Shown: piece after piece, positions 23,487-31,718 of the stretch
How the letters are laid out: every line of letters begins with the position of its first letter
Position numbering within the stretch: position 1 is the stretch's first letter
NCBI GenBank assembly: GCA_023436825.1
Contig: JAEZHS010000692.1
Coordinates: forward strand, 1-37,714
Origin: Pseudomonadota bacterium
GTDB taxonomy: Bacteria > Pseudomonadota > Alphaproteobacteria > Reyranellales > Reyranellaceae
Length of the DNA: 37,714 nucleotides
Reading direction: 5' to 3'
Notes under the pieces: model-generated
What the model was told of the DNA's origin: nothing
The model's input: only the letters and a program-made list of their open reading frames with translations
The model's database searches: none
Program-made: the position numbers and the translations under genes

Positions 23487-24550
23487 GACAGGCGTTTGAG
23501 GAAGGCACCCAGGATCGGCGCCCACAGGGCGGCATCGGCGTGGCTCGCCATATGGCCTTTGTTGGTCGGCAGTTCAACGTAGGTGACGTCGATGCCGGCC
23601 TTGCGCATGTCGCTCACGTATCCCGGGCTGAGCGCGATGTCGAACAGCTTGTCGGACGGCGACTGCACATACAGCACCTTGGTGCTCCGGAGCTTGGCGT
23701 AGTCGCCGGTGATGTCGAAGCTGCCGATCGCGCGACGCAGCACCACCATCGAATGGCCGTCATAGATCTGCGACCACGCCTTGGCGTTGGCCCGGATCGC
23801 CGCCTCGCGTGCCTTGGGATCGGGCATGGTCTCGGCGAGGATCTCGTTCTGGCCGTAGGTCATCAGGGTCTCGAAGCGGATCTCCTCGAGCGTGGCCGCG
23901 ATGCCGCCATTGTCGTAGTACCAGCCATCGTTCCAGTTGGGATCGCTGGCCAGGCGCTTCTGCAAGGCCTCCAGCCGGTCGAGGCCGCCCGGCGAGCGCG
24001 GTGCGGTCACCGAGGGCACGATGGCCTTCATGAAGCCGGGATAGGAGGCGGCCCACTGGAACGACTGGAAGCCGCCCATCGACGGGCCGATGACAGCCAC
24101 CAGGCCGGTGAGTCCCAGTGAATCGACCAGAAGTTTCTCGGCCGCCACGATGTCGCGCATCGTGATCTCGGGGAAAGTCGGCCCATAGGGCTTGCCGGTG
24201 CGTGGGTCCTTGCAGTTCGGGCCCGTGCTGCCGTGCGCCGATCCCAGCGCATTCACCGACACCACGAAGTAGCGATCGGTATCGAGCGCCTTGCCGGGAC
24301 CGATCAGTCCGTCGAACCAGCCGGCCGCGCCCTCGGCCACGCCGCGGCCTTGGCGGCCGGGCGCGTTGCGGCCTGCGGCGTGATGGCTCGACGTGTAGCC
24401 GTGCACGACCAGGATTGCGTTGTCGCGCTGCGGCGACAATGTGCCGTAAGCCTCGTAGGCGAGCTCCAGCACGGGCAGCGATTGCCCGCTTTCCAGCCGA
24501 AAATCACGGGTGGTGAAGAGTTTGCTTTCGATTCCAGTCAGCTCTGCCAC
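23483..24550 (-). CDS. MetX-like alpha/beta hydrolase (homoserine O-acetyltransferase family)
   Basis: A 355-residue protein of the MetX/HTA fold. The nucleophile is Ser157 in GPSMGG; the acid is probably Asp300 in SPSDKLFD and the base His333 in KGHMASH. The conserved NALGSAHGSTGP stretch near residues 100-111 corresponds to the MetX oxyanion region. True MetX enzymes usually end GHDAFL around the catalytic His; here it is GHMASHAD, so acyltransferase activity on homoserine is uncertain and a hydrolase role is possible. The start is GTG at 24550 with AGGGGAATTCCC upstream. It is divergent from ETF-QO and coupled to the glycosylase gene downstream. Confidence 0.85.
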   Translation of the reverse strand: MAELTGIESKLFTTRDFRLESGQSLPVLELAYEAYGTLSPQRDNAILVVHGYTSSHHAAGRNAPGRQGRGVAEGAAGWFDGLIGPGKALDTDRYFVVSVNALGSAHGSTGPNCKDPRTGKPYGPTFPEITMRDIVAAEKLLVDSLGLTGLVAVIGPSMGGFQSFQWAASYPGFMKAIVPSVTAPRSPGGLDRLEALQKRLASDPNWNDGWYYDNGGIAATLEEIRFETLMTYGQNEILAETMPDPKAREAAIRANAKAWSQIYDGHSMVVLRRAIGSFDITGDYAKLRSTKVLYVQSPSDKLFDIALSPGYVSDMRKAGIDVTYVELPTNKGHMASHADAALWAPILGAFLKRLS

Positions 24551-24668
24551 GGGAATTCCCCTTTTCGCTGGGTGGCGATCTGCCCCCCAACAGGCTATCT
24601 ACAACTAAAGGATCGTCGCCTCGCAGCGGCGCGTCCATGTTGAAAAGGCACTGCAGAGCGAGACAGGC

Positions 24669-26324
24669 ATGGCGCGCGAGTCGATGGAATATGACGTGCT
24701 GATTGTTGGCGGCGGCCCGGCTGGGCTGTCGGCGGCCATCCGCCTCAAGCAACTTGCCGCCGAGCGCAACCACGAAGTGTCCGTCTGCCTGATCGAGAAA
24801 GGCTCGGAGATCGGCGCCCACATCCTGTCGGGCGCCGTGATCGATCCGATCGGCCTCAACGAACTGATCCCGGACTGGAAGGAAAAGGGCGCGCCCCTCG
24901 AGACCCAGGTGACCGACGACCAGTTCCTGTTCCTGACCAAGACCGGTTCCTACCGCTTCCCGAACTTCCTGATGCCGCGGCTGATGAACAACCACGGCAA
25001 CTACATCGTCAGCCTGGGCGATGTCTGCCGCTGGCTTGGCCAGCAGGCCGAGGCGCTAGGTGTCGAGATCTATCCGGGCTTCGCCGGCGCCGAGGTGCTC
25101 TACAACGAGGACGGCTCGGTGAAGGGCGTCGCCACCGGCGACATGGGCGTTGGCAAGGACGGCAAGCACAAGGACAGCTACACGCCGGGCATGGAACTGC
25201 ATGCCAAGTACACGCTGATCGCCGAAGGCGTGCGCGGCTCGTTGGCCAAGCAGCTCATGGCCAAGTTCGACCTGCGTACCGGCGTGGATCCGCAGAAGTT
25301 CGGCATCGGACTGAAGGAGCTGTGGCAGGTCGACCCGGCGCGCTTCAAGAAAGGCCTGGTCGTGCACTCGCAGGGTTGGCCGCTCAGCGAGACCGGCAGC
25401 CACGGCGGCTCTTTCATGTACCATTTCGGCGACAACCTCGTTTCGATCGGCTTCGTGGTCCATCTCGAGTACGAGAACCCCTATCTGTCGCCGTTCGACG
25501 AGTTCCAACGCTTCAAGACACACCCCGAGGTCGCCAAGTACCTGCAAGGTGGCAAGCGCCTGGCCTACGGTTCGCGCGCGATCAACGAAGGCGGCGTGCA
25601 GTCGGTCCCCAAGCTCACCTTTCCCGGCGGCGCGTTGATCGGCTGTTCGGCGGGCTTCGTGAACCTGCCGCGCATCAAGGGCAGCCATAACGCCATCAAG
25701 AGCGGCATGCTGGCCGCCGAGGCCGCCTTCGAGGCGCTGGCGGGCGGCAAGACCGGCGGCGACGAACTCATCGCCTATCCGGTCAAGGTCAAGGCGTCGT
25801 GGATCTGGAAGGACCTCGACAAGGTGCGCAACGTGAAGCCCGCGCTGCAGTGGGGGACCATGCTGGGCACGCTTTATGGCGGCGTCGACATGTGGCTGCA
25901 CGATCTCGGCATTCGCGTGCCGTGGACCATGCGCCACAAGAAGGCCGACCACGAATGCCTGCGGCCGGCCGCCGAGTTCCAGCCGATCCAGTATCCCAAG
26001 CCGGATGGCGTGCTGTCGTTCGACAAGCTCTCCTCGGTGTTCCTGTCGAACACCAATCACGAGGAGGACCAGCCGGTTCACCTCCGGTTGCGCGATCCGT
26101 CGATCCCGATCGCGGTCAACCTGCCGCTCTATGCGGAGCCCGCGCAACGCTACTGTCCGGCGGGCGTTTACGAGGTCGTGACGTCGGACAACGGCCAGCC
26201 GCGTTTCCAGATCAACGCCCAGAACTGCGTGCACTGCAAGACCTGCGACATCAAGGACCCGGCCCAGAACATCGACTGGACCACGCCCGAAGGTGGCGGC
26301 GGTCCCAACTATCCCAACATGTGA
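24669..26324 (+). CDS. Electron transfer flavoprotein-ubiquinone oxidoreductase
   Basis: A 551-residue inner-membrane flavoprotein that oxidises reduced ETF and reduces ubiquinone. The FAD motif is [11 protein letters not shown] (13-23). The C-terminal [4Fe-4S] ligands are Cys496, Cys520, Cys523 and Cys526 ([22 protein letters not shown]). A membrane-inserting amphipathic region lies between these parts in the family. Length and motifs match bacterial and mitochondrial ETF-QO (ETFDH) throughout. It would receive electrons from acyl-CoA dehydrogenases such as the one at 13-1287; no ETF alpha/beta gene is in the window. The start at 24669 has GAGACAGGC upstream. Confidence 0.97.
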   Translation: MARESMEYDVLIVGGGPAGLSAAIRLKQLAAERNHEVSVCLIEKGSEIGAHILSGAVIDPIGLNELIPDWKEKGAPLETQVTDDQFLFLTKTGSYRFPNFLMPRLMNNHGNYIVSLGDVCRWLGQQAEALGVEIYPGFAGAEVLYNEDGSVKGVATGDMGVGKDGKHKDSYTPGMELHAKYTLIAEGVRGSLAKQLMAKFDLRTGVDPQKFGIGLKELWQVDPARFKKGLVVHSQGWPLSETGSHGGSFMYHFGDNLVSIGFVVHLEYENPYLSPFDEFQRFKTHPEVAKYLQGGKRLAYGSRAINEGGVQSVPKLTFPGGALIGCSAGFVNLPRIKGSHNAIKSGMLAAEAAFEALAGGKTGGDELIAYPVKVKASWIWKDLDKVRNVKPALQWGTMLGTLYGGVDMWLHDLGIRVPWTMRHKKADHECLRPAAEFQPIQYPKPDGVLSFDKLSSVFLSNTNHEEDQPVHLRLRDPSIPIAVNLPLYAEPAQRYCPAGVYEVVTSDNGQPRFQINAQNCVHCKTCDIKDPAQNIDWTTPEGGGGPNYPNM

Positions 26325-26329
26325 GCCGC

Positions 26330-28120
26330 ATGCGACGTACCCATCTCGCGCTGCTGTCGGCAGCGCTGCTTCTCTCGCTCCCCGCGACAGGCATTGCCCA
26401 GCAGGGAGCTCCCGGCGGCGCCCCGAACAAGCCGCCGGCCCAGCGCCAGGCGCAGCCGCCGCGCGGCTTGCCGCTTTCGGCGATCACGCTGAGCGGCCGC
26501 TACCTCGCCGCGCGCGTCGCCGAGCAGGACCACGACTACGACACCGCCGCCGAGCAGGTCGATCTGGCGCTGAGCCAGGCGCCGAACGACCCGGAACTGG
26601 TCTACGCCGCCTTCCGCATTCGCCTTTATGCCGGCCGTATCGAGCAGGCGGCTCAGCTTGCCCCGACGATCCTCACGGCCAGGCCGGGTGACGGCCTGCC
26701 CAACCTCGTGCTGGCTGTCCAGTCGATCAGGAAGGGCGACTATCGCGCCGCCGAGCAGCAGCTTGGCCGCATTGGCGGCGATAGCCAGCTCGGCGCGCTG
26801 CGCGAGTATGTCATGGCGTGGTTGAAGGCCGGCGAGAAGGACTATGCCGCCGCGCGTGCGAGCCTCGCCAAGCTGAAGCCGAGGGCAGGCGAGCGAGCGG
26901 AAGCGCCGGCGCTGGTGATCGAGGCGCAGATCGACGAGATGGCCGGCGACAAGGCGGCCGCCGAGGACAAGTACCGTCGCGCCATGGCGCTCGACAAGAA
27001 TGGTCTGCGCACGACCGTGGCCGTCGCCGAGGGGCTGATGCGGCTCGGCAAGGTGGCGGAGGCGCGCGAGCTCCTGAAGACCTACGGCGAGAAGTACAGC
27101 GACGCCGTGGTGATGGATGGCCTGATCGCTCCCAATGCGCCGATCCCGCCGCAACCGACGCCGGCGTCGGGCATCTCGGAGATCCTGTTCGATATCGGCG
27201 GCATCATGTCGTCGGATCCGCGCAATTCCCGGGCCGATCTGGCGCTGATCTTCTACCAGCTCGCGGCCACCTTGAAGCCGGAACACGACTTCGCCTGGCT
27301 GATGATCGCCGGCCTCTATGAACAGTTCCAGATGGTGCCGAAGGCCATCGAGGCGCTGGGCAAGATCGGCCCGAACTCCCCGCTTTACTGGCAGGCCCGG
27401 CTGCGGGCCGCGGCCCTCGACGCCCAGCAGGAGAAGTTCGACCAGGCGGTGAATCGTCTGAAAGCCCTGATCGCCGAGAAGCCCAATCGCATCGACGCCG
27501 CCTTGACCCTGGCCGATCTCTTGCGCGGCAAGGAGAAATACAGCGACGCCGTGCAGGCATACGACACGGCGATCATGCGCATCCGCAATCTCGAGGAGCG
27601 CCATTGGTCGGTGTTCTTCGGCCGCGGCATCGTGCTGGAGCGGACCAAGCAGTGGCCCAAGGCCGAGGCCGACATGAAGAAGGCGCTCGAGCTCTCGCCC
27701 GAGCAGCCGCACGTCCTCAACTATCTGGGCTATAGCTGGATCGACCAGGGCCTGCATCTGGATGAAGGCATGAAGATGCTGGAACGGGCCACCGAGCTTC
27801 GGCCCGACGACGGCGCCATCACCGATTCGGTGGGATGGGCCTTCTATCGCCTGGGGCAGTACGACAAGGCCGTGGAGTGGCTCGAGCGCGCCGCCGAGCA
27901 GAAGGGCGACGACGCCACCATCATCGAGCACCTCGGCGACGCCTACTGGCATGTCGGTCGCAAGCGCGAGGCGCGCTTCCAGTGGGAGCGGGCGCTCAAC
28001 CAGAAGCCGGACAAGGACCGCCTGCCGGTCATCAAGGACAAGCTCGAGAACGGGCTGAGCGCCGCCAACGACAAGCCGACGGTCTACGAAAAGCCTGCCG
28101 AGGCCAAGCAGGGCGGCTAA
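26330..28120 (+). CDS. Exported TPR-repeat protein
   Basis: A 596-residue protein with a Sec signal peptide (residues 1-24: MRRTHLALLSAALLLSLPAT, cleavage near GIA-QQ), a short Pro/Gln-rich segment and then many tetratricopeptide repeats to the C-terminus (clear ones from LNYLGYSWIDQG and DSVGWAFYRLGQYDKAVEWLERA to LGDAYWHVGRKREA). It is probably a periplasmic or outer-membrane scaffold. Its start lies 5 nt after the ETF-QO stop, so co-transcription is likely. A TPR gene of this type directly before ispE is a recurrent order in alphaproteobacteria. No enzymatic domain is seen. The open frame reaches 531 bp further upstream inside ETF-QO, but the signal peptide fixes the start. Confidence 0.92.
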   Translation: MRRTHLALLSAALLLSLPATGIAQQGAPGGAPNKPPAQRQAQPPRGLPLSAITLSGRYLAARVAEQDHDYDTAAEQVDLALSQAPNDPELVYAAFRIRLYAGRIEQAAQLAPTILTARPGDGLPNLVLAVQSIRKGDYRAAEQQLGRIGGDSQLGALREYVMAWLKAGEKDYAAARASLAKLKPRAGERAEAPALVIEAQIDEMAGDKAAAEDKYRRAMALDKNGLRTTVAVAEGLMRLGKVAEARELLKTYGEKYSDAVVMDGLIAPNAPIPPQPTPASGISEILFDIGGIMSSDPRNSRADLALIFYQLAATLKPEHDFAWLMIAGLYEQFQMVPKAIEALGKIGPNSPLYWQARLRAAALDAQQEKFDQAVNRLKALIAEKPNRIDAALTLADLLRGKEKYSDAVQAYDTAIMRIRNLEERHWSVFFGRGIVLERTKQWPKAEADMKKALELSPEQPHVLNYLGYSWIDQGLHLDEGMKMLERATELRPDDGAITDSVGWAFYRLGQYDKAVEWLERAAEQKGDDATIIEHLGDAYWHVGRKREARFQWERALNQKPDKDRLPVIKDKLENGLSAANDKPTVYEKPAEAKQGG

Positions 28121-28144
28121 CGTCGGCCGCACAGGACTGGTTCG

Positions 28145-28978
28145 GTGAGGCCGGCGCATGCCAAGGTCAATCTGTGGCTGAACGTCGTCGGCCGCCGCGA
28201 CGACGGCTATCATCTGCTCGACTCCCTCGTGGCGTTTGTCGACCTGGCGGACCAGATCGACGCGCGGCCTGACGACCGGCTTTCGCTCGGCCTCGATGGG
28301 CCGCTGGCGGGCGCCTTGGCGGGAGAAGCCGACAACCTGGTGCTGAAGGCGGCGCGCCTGCTGGCCGACCGGGCGGGGGTGGCGCCGCGCGCCGCAATCC
28401 GCCTCGTCAAGAGCATCCCCGTTGCGGCCGGACTGGGCGGCGGCTCCGCCGATGCCGCCGCGGCGCTGCGCGAGCTCGTCGAGCTTTGGCGCGTGGCGAT
28501 GCCGGAGGAGGAGCTGTTCGATCTGGCGGCGCGGCTGGGTGCCGACGTGCCGATGTGCCTTGCGGGCCGCCCCGCCTTCGTATCCGGCGTCGGCGAGCGC
28601 CTCATGTGGGCCCCACCCTTGCCCGAGTGCGCCGTGCTGCTGGTCAATCCCGGCGTCGCGCTGGCGACTCGCGACGTGTTCGCCGCGCGCTCCGCCGCGT
28701 TCTCCGCGCAGCGTCCGGCGCCGCGGCCGTGGCGGGATCTCGCGGAACTTGTCGGCGTTCTTGTCGATCGTGGCAATGATCTCGCCGCGCCGGCGATCTC
28801 GCTTGCGCCCCCGATCGGGCAGGTTCTGGAGGCGCTGGGCCGGACCGGAGCCCGGCATGCCGCCATGAGCGGCAGCGGAGCGACCTGCTTTGCCCTCTAC
28901 GATTCGCAGGAACTGGCGCAGCGGGCGTCATCGTCGCTGCCGGCGGCCTGGTGGCGGCACGTCGGCAGGTTCGTCTAG
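28145..28978 (+). CDS. ispE: 4-diphosphocytidyl-2-C-methyl-D-erythritol kinase
   Basis: A 277-residue GHMP kinase of the non-mevalonate isoprenoid pathway, phosphorylating CDP-ME at its 2-hydroxyl. Catalytic Lys7 (AKVNL) and Asp134 (GADVPM), the ATP loop GLGGGSAD (96-103) and the C-terminal MSGSGATCF motif are all present. The start is a GTG at 28145, 24 bp after the TPR gene; no ATG in frame would keep the catalytic Lys. Its stop codon directly abuts the stop of the convergent Sel1 gene. Confidence 0.95.
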   Translation: MRPAHAKVNLWLNVVGRRDDGYHLLDSLVAFVDLADQIDARPDDRLSLGLDGPLAGALAGEADNLVLKAARLLADRAGVAPRAAIRLVKSIPVAAGLGGGSADAAAALRELVELWRVAMPEEELFDLAARLGADVPMCLAGRPAFVSGVGERLMWAPPLPECAVLLVNPGVALATRDVFAARSAAFSAQRPAPRPWRDLAELVGVLVDRGNDLAAPAISLAPPIGQVLEALGRTGARHAAMSGSGATCFALYDSQELAQRASSSLPAAWWRHVGRFV

Positions 28979-30511
28979 TCAGTCCGACTTGTTCGCTGGC
29001 GCCGGCGTCGTCAGGCCGCGCATCTCTTTCAGGGAGTCGAACAGCGTCTTGCTGGGCTCTCCGGTTTGCGCAAGGCCGAGCGAGCGTTCGTAGTCGCGGA
29101 TCGCCGCCCGCGTCGCCGGTCCCAGCACGCCGTCGGGCGCTTCGCGCGAAAAATTGAGATCGCGCAGCAGGGTCTGGATCACTTTCACCTGATCGGCGGT
29201 CGCGCTCGGCCAGACGTCGAGTGCGGCGTCTGGCGATGACGCAGGCATATCGGCTTTGGCGGCTTGCGCCTTGTCTGCGGACTCGCTCTTCGCTGCGTCG
29301 GTCCTGGTCGCGTCCTGCAGCGCTGCGAACACGTCGACGGTCGGCTCGCCGGTCTCGCGCATCGACACGCTGCGCTGGAAGGCGCGGATGGCGCTGCGGG
29401 TCATCGGACCCAACGTGCCGTCGGGCTTGTCGCGCAGCAGCTTGAGATCGACCAGGGCCTGCTGGATGACGCGGATCTGGTCGGTGGTGGCCTTGGGCCA
29501 GCCCGAAGGCTCCGTTGCCGGCGGGGCGGGTGGCAGGGGCGGGAAGGCAGGCCGAGGCACGCCCGTCATCTCGAGGGGCGGCGGCGGCGCGGGCTTGGCG
29601 GGCTGCAGGGCCTCGACGATCTGCTTGAATTCGGCCTGGCCGAACTGCTGGCCGCGCTCGAGCTCGCCCGGCATCAGGATGCGTTGCAGCACCTGGACCC
29701 GTTGGCTCGCCATCCGGGCAAGCGCGCTCTCGCCGCCCTTGTTGGTCTGGCGCTCGAACTCCGCCGTGATGGCGAACCAGGCCAGCGCGATGGCCGGGTC
29801 CTTGAGGCCCTCGTCGCCGCGTTCGTAGATGTCGCCCAGGGTGAACATCGAGGCGGCCATTCCTTGGCGGGCCGCCGACCGCAGCAGCTCGACCGCCTCC
29901 TTGCCGTTGCGTGGCGCGCCCTTGCCGTCGCGCAGCAGCAGGGCGAGGTTGTGCTTGGCCATCGGCACGTCGGCTTCGGCGGCCTTGCGGTACCATTCGA
30001 TGGCCTTGGTCGAATCGCGCTCGACCACGAAGCCGCGCTCGTACATCACGCCGACATTGAAGGCGGATTGGACGGAGCCGCGCTGGGCGGCGCGCAGCAG
30101 CCAGCCGGCCGCAGCCTGTTGGTCCTTGGCGACGCCGATGCCCTGCACCAGGCGGCGCGCCAGCTCTTCCATGGCGGCCACATCCTCGGCATTCGCGCGC
30201 TCACGCACCTCGTCGATCGGCAGCGCCGTCCAGTCGGCAGGAGACGCACCTTTGTCCCTGGCGGTGGAGTCGGCGGTTGCCGCGGCTGGTGCCTGCGCTT
30301 GTGCCTGCGCCTGGCCGAAGTCGGCGACCGTGACCTCGGGAGGCGAGGTGGATTCGGGGATGGTGATCGTATCGGCCGGAGCCGGCGTGGCCTCGGCTTC
30401 GAACAGGGCGCGCGACGACGAGATCTCCGGCGGCAGCATCAGCCACGCAACCGTGCCCACCGCCGCCGCGACCACGATCGCTGCGCCGACAATCAGACCA
30501 GGTCGAGTCAT
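28979..30511 (-). CDS. Membrane-anchored Sel1-repeat / peptidoglycan-binding protein
   Basis: A 510-residue protein. One N-terminal membrane anchor (about residues 4-25) is followed by a Pro/Ala/Gln-rich linker, about four Sel1 repeats (about 105-265), a Pro-rich hinge and two PG_binding_1 domains (about 336-390 and 433-490, each with a DGxLGPxTRxAIRxF/Y core). This layout predicts an envelope protein tethered in the inner membrane and touching peptidoglycan, perhaps a scaffold for septal or cell-wall enzymes. I chose the ATG at 30511 just before the anchor; a TTG at 30550 is possible. It follows heme A synthase by 25 bp on the same strand. Confidence 0.9.
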   Translation of the reverse strand: MTRPGLIVGAAIVVAAAVGTVAWLMLPPEISSSRALFEAEATPAPADTITIPESTSPPEVTVADFGQAQAQAQAPAAATADSTARDKGASPADWTALPIDEVRERANAEDVAAMEELARRLVQGIGVAKDQQAAAGWLLRAAQRGSVQSAFNVGVMYERGFVVERDSTKAIEWYRKAAEADVPMAKHNLALLLRDGKGAPRNGKEAVELLRSAARQGMAASMFTLGDIYERGDEGLKDPAIALAWFAITAEFERQTNKGGESALARMASQRVQVLQRILMPGELERGQQFGQAEFKQIVEALQPAKPAPPPPLEMTGVPRPAFPPLPPAPPATEPSGWPKATTDQIRVIQQALVDLKLLRDKPDGTLGPMTRSAIRAFQRSVSMRETGEPTVDVFAALQDATRTDAAKSESADKAQAAKADMPASSPDAALDVWPSATADQVKVIQTLLRDLNFSREAPDGVLGPATRAAIRDYERSLGLAQTGEPSKTLFDSLKEMRGLTTPAPANKSD

Positions 30512-30536
30512 GGAGAAGGCCTGTCGGGGGTCCCGC

Positions 30537-31559
30537 TCATGCTCCGACAATAGCCGACAGCGGGCTGGCCCGAGAAGACGTCGCGCGATGTCGCACCACG
30601 ATCAGGAAGGTCAGCAATATGACAGCTCCGGCTTGGTGCAATGTCGCGATGGCGATCTCGACGCCTGTCAGGATCGTGGCAATTCCGAGGCTCAGCTGGA
30701 CCAGGCCCATTGCCGCCGCCAGCACGGCTTCCGCACGACGCGCGCGCCAAGCCATGACGAGGACCCCGAGCACGAGCAGCTTGGCAAGCCAGCGATGGAC
30801 GAATTGTATCGTCGTCGGATTCTCGAACAGGTTGATCCACCACGGCGATTGCTCGAGCAGTCCCGGCGGGATCCAGTGTCCCGACATGGTCGGGAAGGTG
30901 TTGTGCGCGGAACCGGCGCGCAGGCCTGCCATCAGCGCACCCCAAGTGAGCACGACGAGCAGCAGGCCGATCAGGATCGTCGCATCGCGCCGCGTGCGCG
31001 GCTCGTCGCGGCGCGCGCCCTGGGGGCCGAGCTCGAGGATCAGCCATACGGTGTAGGAATAGAGCGCCACCGCCAGCAGCAGGTGGCTGGCCAGGCGGTA
31101 ATGGCTGACCGAGGGCCGGTCGACCAGGCCGGAAGCCACCATCGCCCAGCCCAGGGCGCCCTGCAGGCCGCCCAGCACGAGCAACGCCGCCAGGCGCGGC
31201 TTCAGGTCCGGCGAAAGCTGGCCGCGCAGCCAGAACCAGGCCAGGGGCAGGGCGAACACCACGCCGATCAGCCGCCCCCATAGGCGGTGGATGTATTCCA
31301 GCCAGAAGATTTCCTTGAACTCGCCGACCGTGAAGCCACGGTTGATCAATCTTCCCTGCGGCGACGAAAGATACTTCTGCAGCTCCGCCTGCCAGGCCGT
31401 GTCGGACAGCGGTGGCAGCCAGCCCGTCACCGGCCGCCATTCGACCATCGAAAGTCCCGACTCGGTGAGCCGGGTGAGCGCACCGATGACGATCATGAAA
31501 AAAATCATCGCCGCAACGATGATCAGCCAGTTGCGCACGGATGCAGGGGCGGGTTGCAT
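30537..31559 (-). CDS. ctaA: Heme A synthase (CtaA/COX15)
   Basis: A 340-residue inner-membrane protein with about eight helices that oxidises the C8 methyl of heme O to make heme A for aa3-type cytochrome oxidase. The heme-ligand and conserved His residues are in place: His91 (EYIHRLWGR), His153 and His159 (HYRLASH), His255 (FVHRW) and His308 (TLHQAGA). The alphaproteobacterial/mitochondrial (COX15) subtype is indicated by RLTESGLSMVEWRPVTGWLPP at residues 30-50. Its presence implies aerobic respiration. It is divergent from the large oxidoreductase gene, with 159 bp between. Confidence 0.95.
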   Translation of the reverse strand: MQPAPASVRNWLIIVAAMIFFMIVIGALTRLTESGLSMVEWRPVTGWLPPLSDTAWQAELQKYLSSPQGRLINRGFTVGEFKEIFWLEYIHRLWGRLIGVVFALPLAWFWLRGQLSPDLKPRLAALLVLGGLQGALGWAMVASGLVDRPSVSHYRLASHLLLAVALYSYTVWLILELGPQGARRDEPRTRRDATILIGLLLVVLTWGALMAGLRAGSAHNTFPTMSGHWIPPGLLEQSPWWINLFENPTTIQFVHRWLAKLLVLGVLVMAWRARRAEAVLAAAMGLVQLSLGIATILTGVEIAIATLHQAGAVILLTFLIVVRHRATSSRASPLSAIVGA

Positions 31560-31643
31560 GGCGGCGGGACCATGCGTGAAGCAAGCCGTCGCGTCATCAG
31601 GCGTTAGTGTCGCGAATCGCTGATCTCTTGCGCTTCGGGCCCC

Positions 31644-31667
31644 TGTTGTCTAACCCGTGTTGTCTAA
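31644..31667. repeat. Tandem 10-bp direct repeat in a divergent promoter region
   Basis: TGTTGTCTAA occurs at 31644-31653 and 31658-31667 (14-bp period), between heme A synthase and the large oxidoreductase. It may be a regulator site; TCTAAT at 31663 may also serve as a -10. No regulator can be assigned. Confidence 0.4.
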
Positions 31668-31718
31668 TCGGTTCGCACACGAACGAATCACCCCTCGGCC
31701 CACCCGGATATTCCTGAC

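Noticed and set aside
24551..24668. A SAM-type riboswitch upstream of the MetX-like gene
   Set aside because: I looked for the SAM-II pattern often found before alphaproteobacterial met genes and saw no matching conserved blocks.
25799..26329. Upstream extension of the TPR protein into ETF-QO
   Set aside because: It is a shifted reading of ETF-QO; the signal peptide at 26330 marks the true start.
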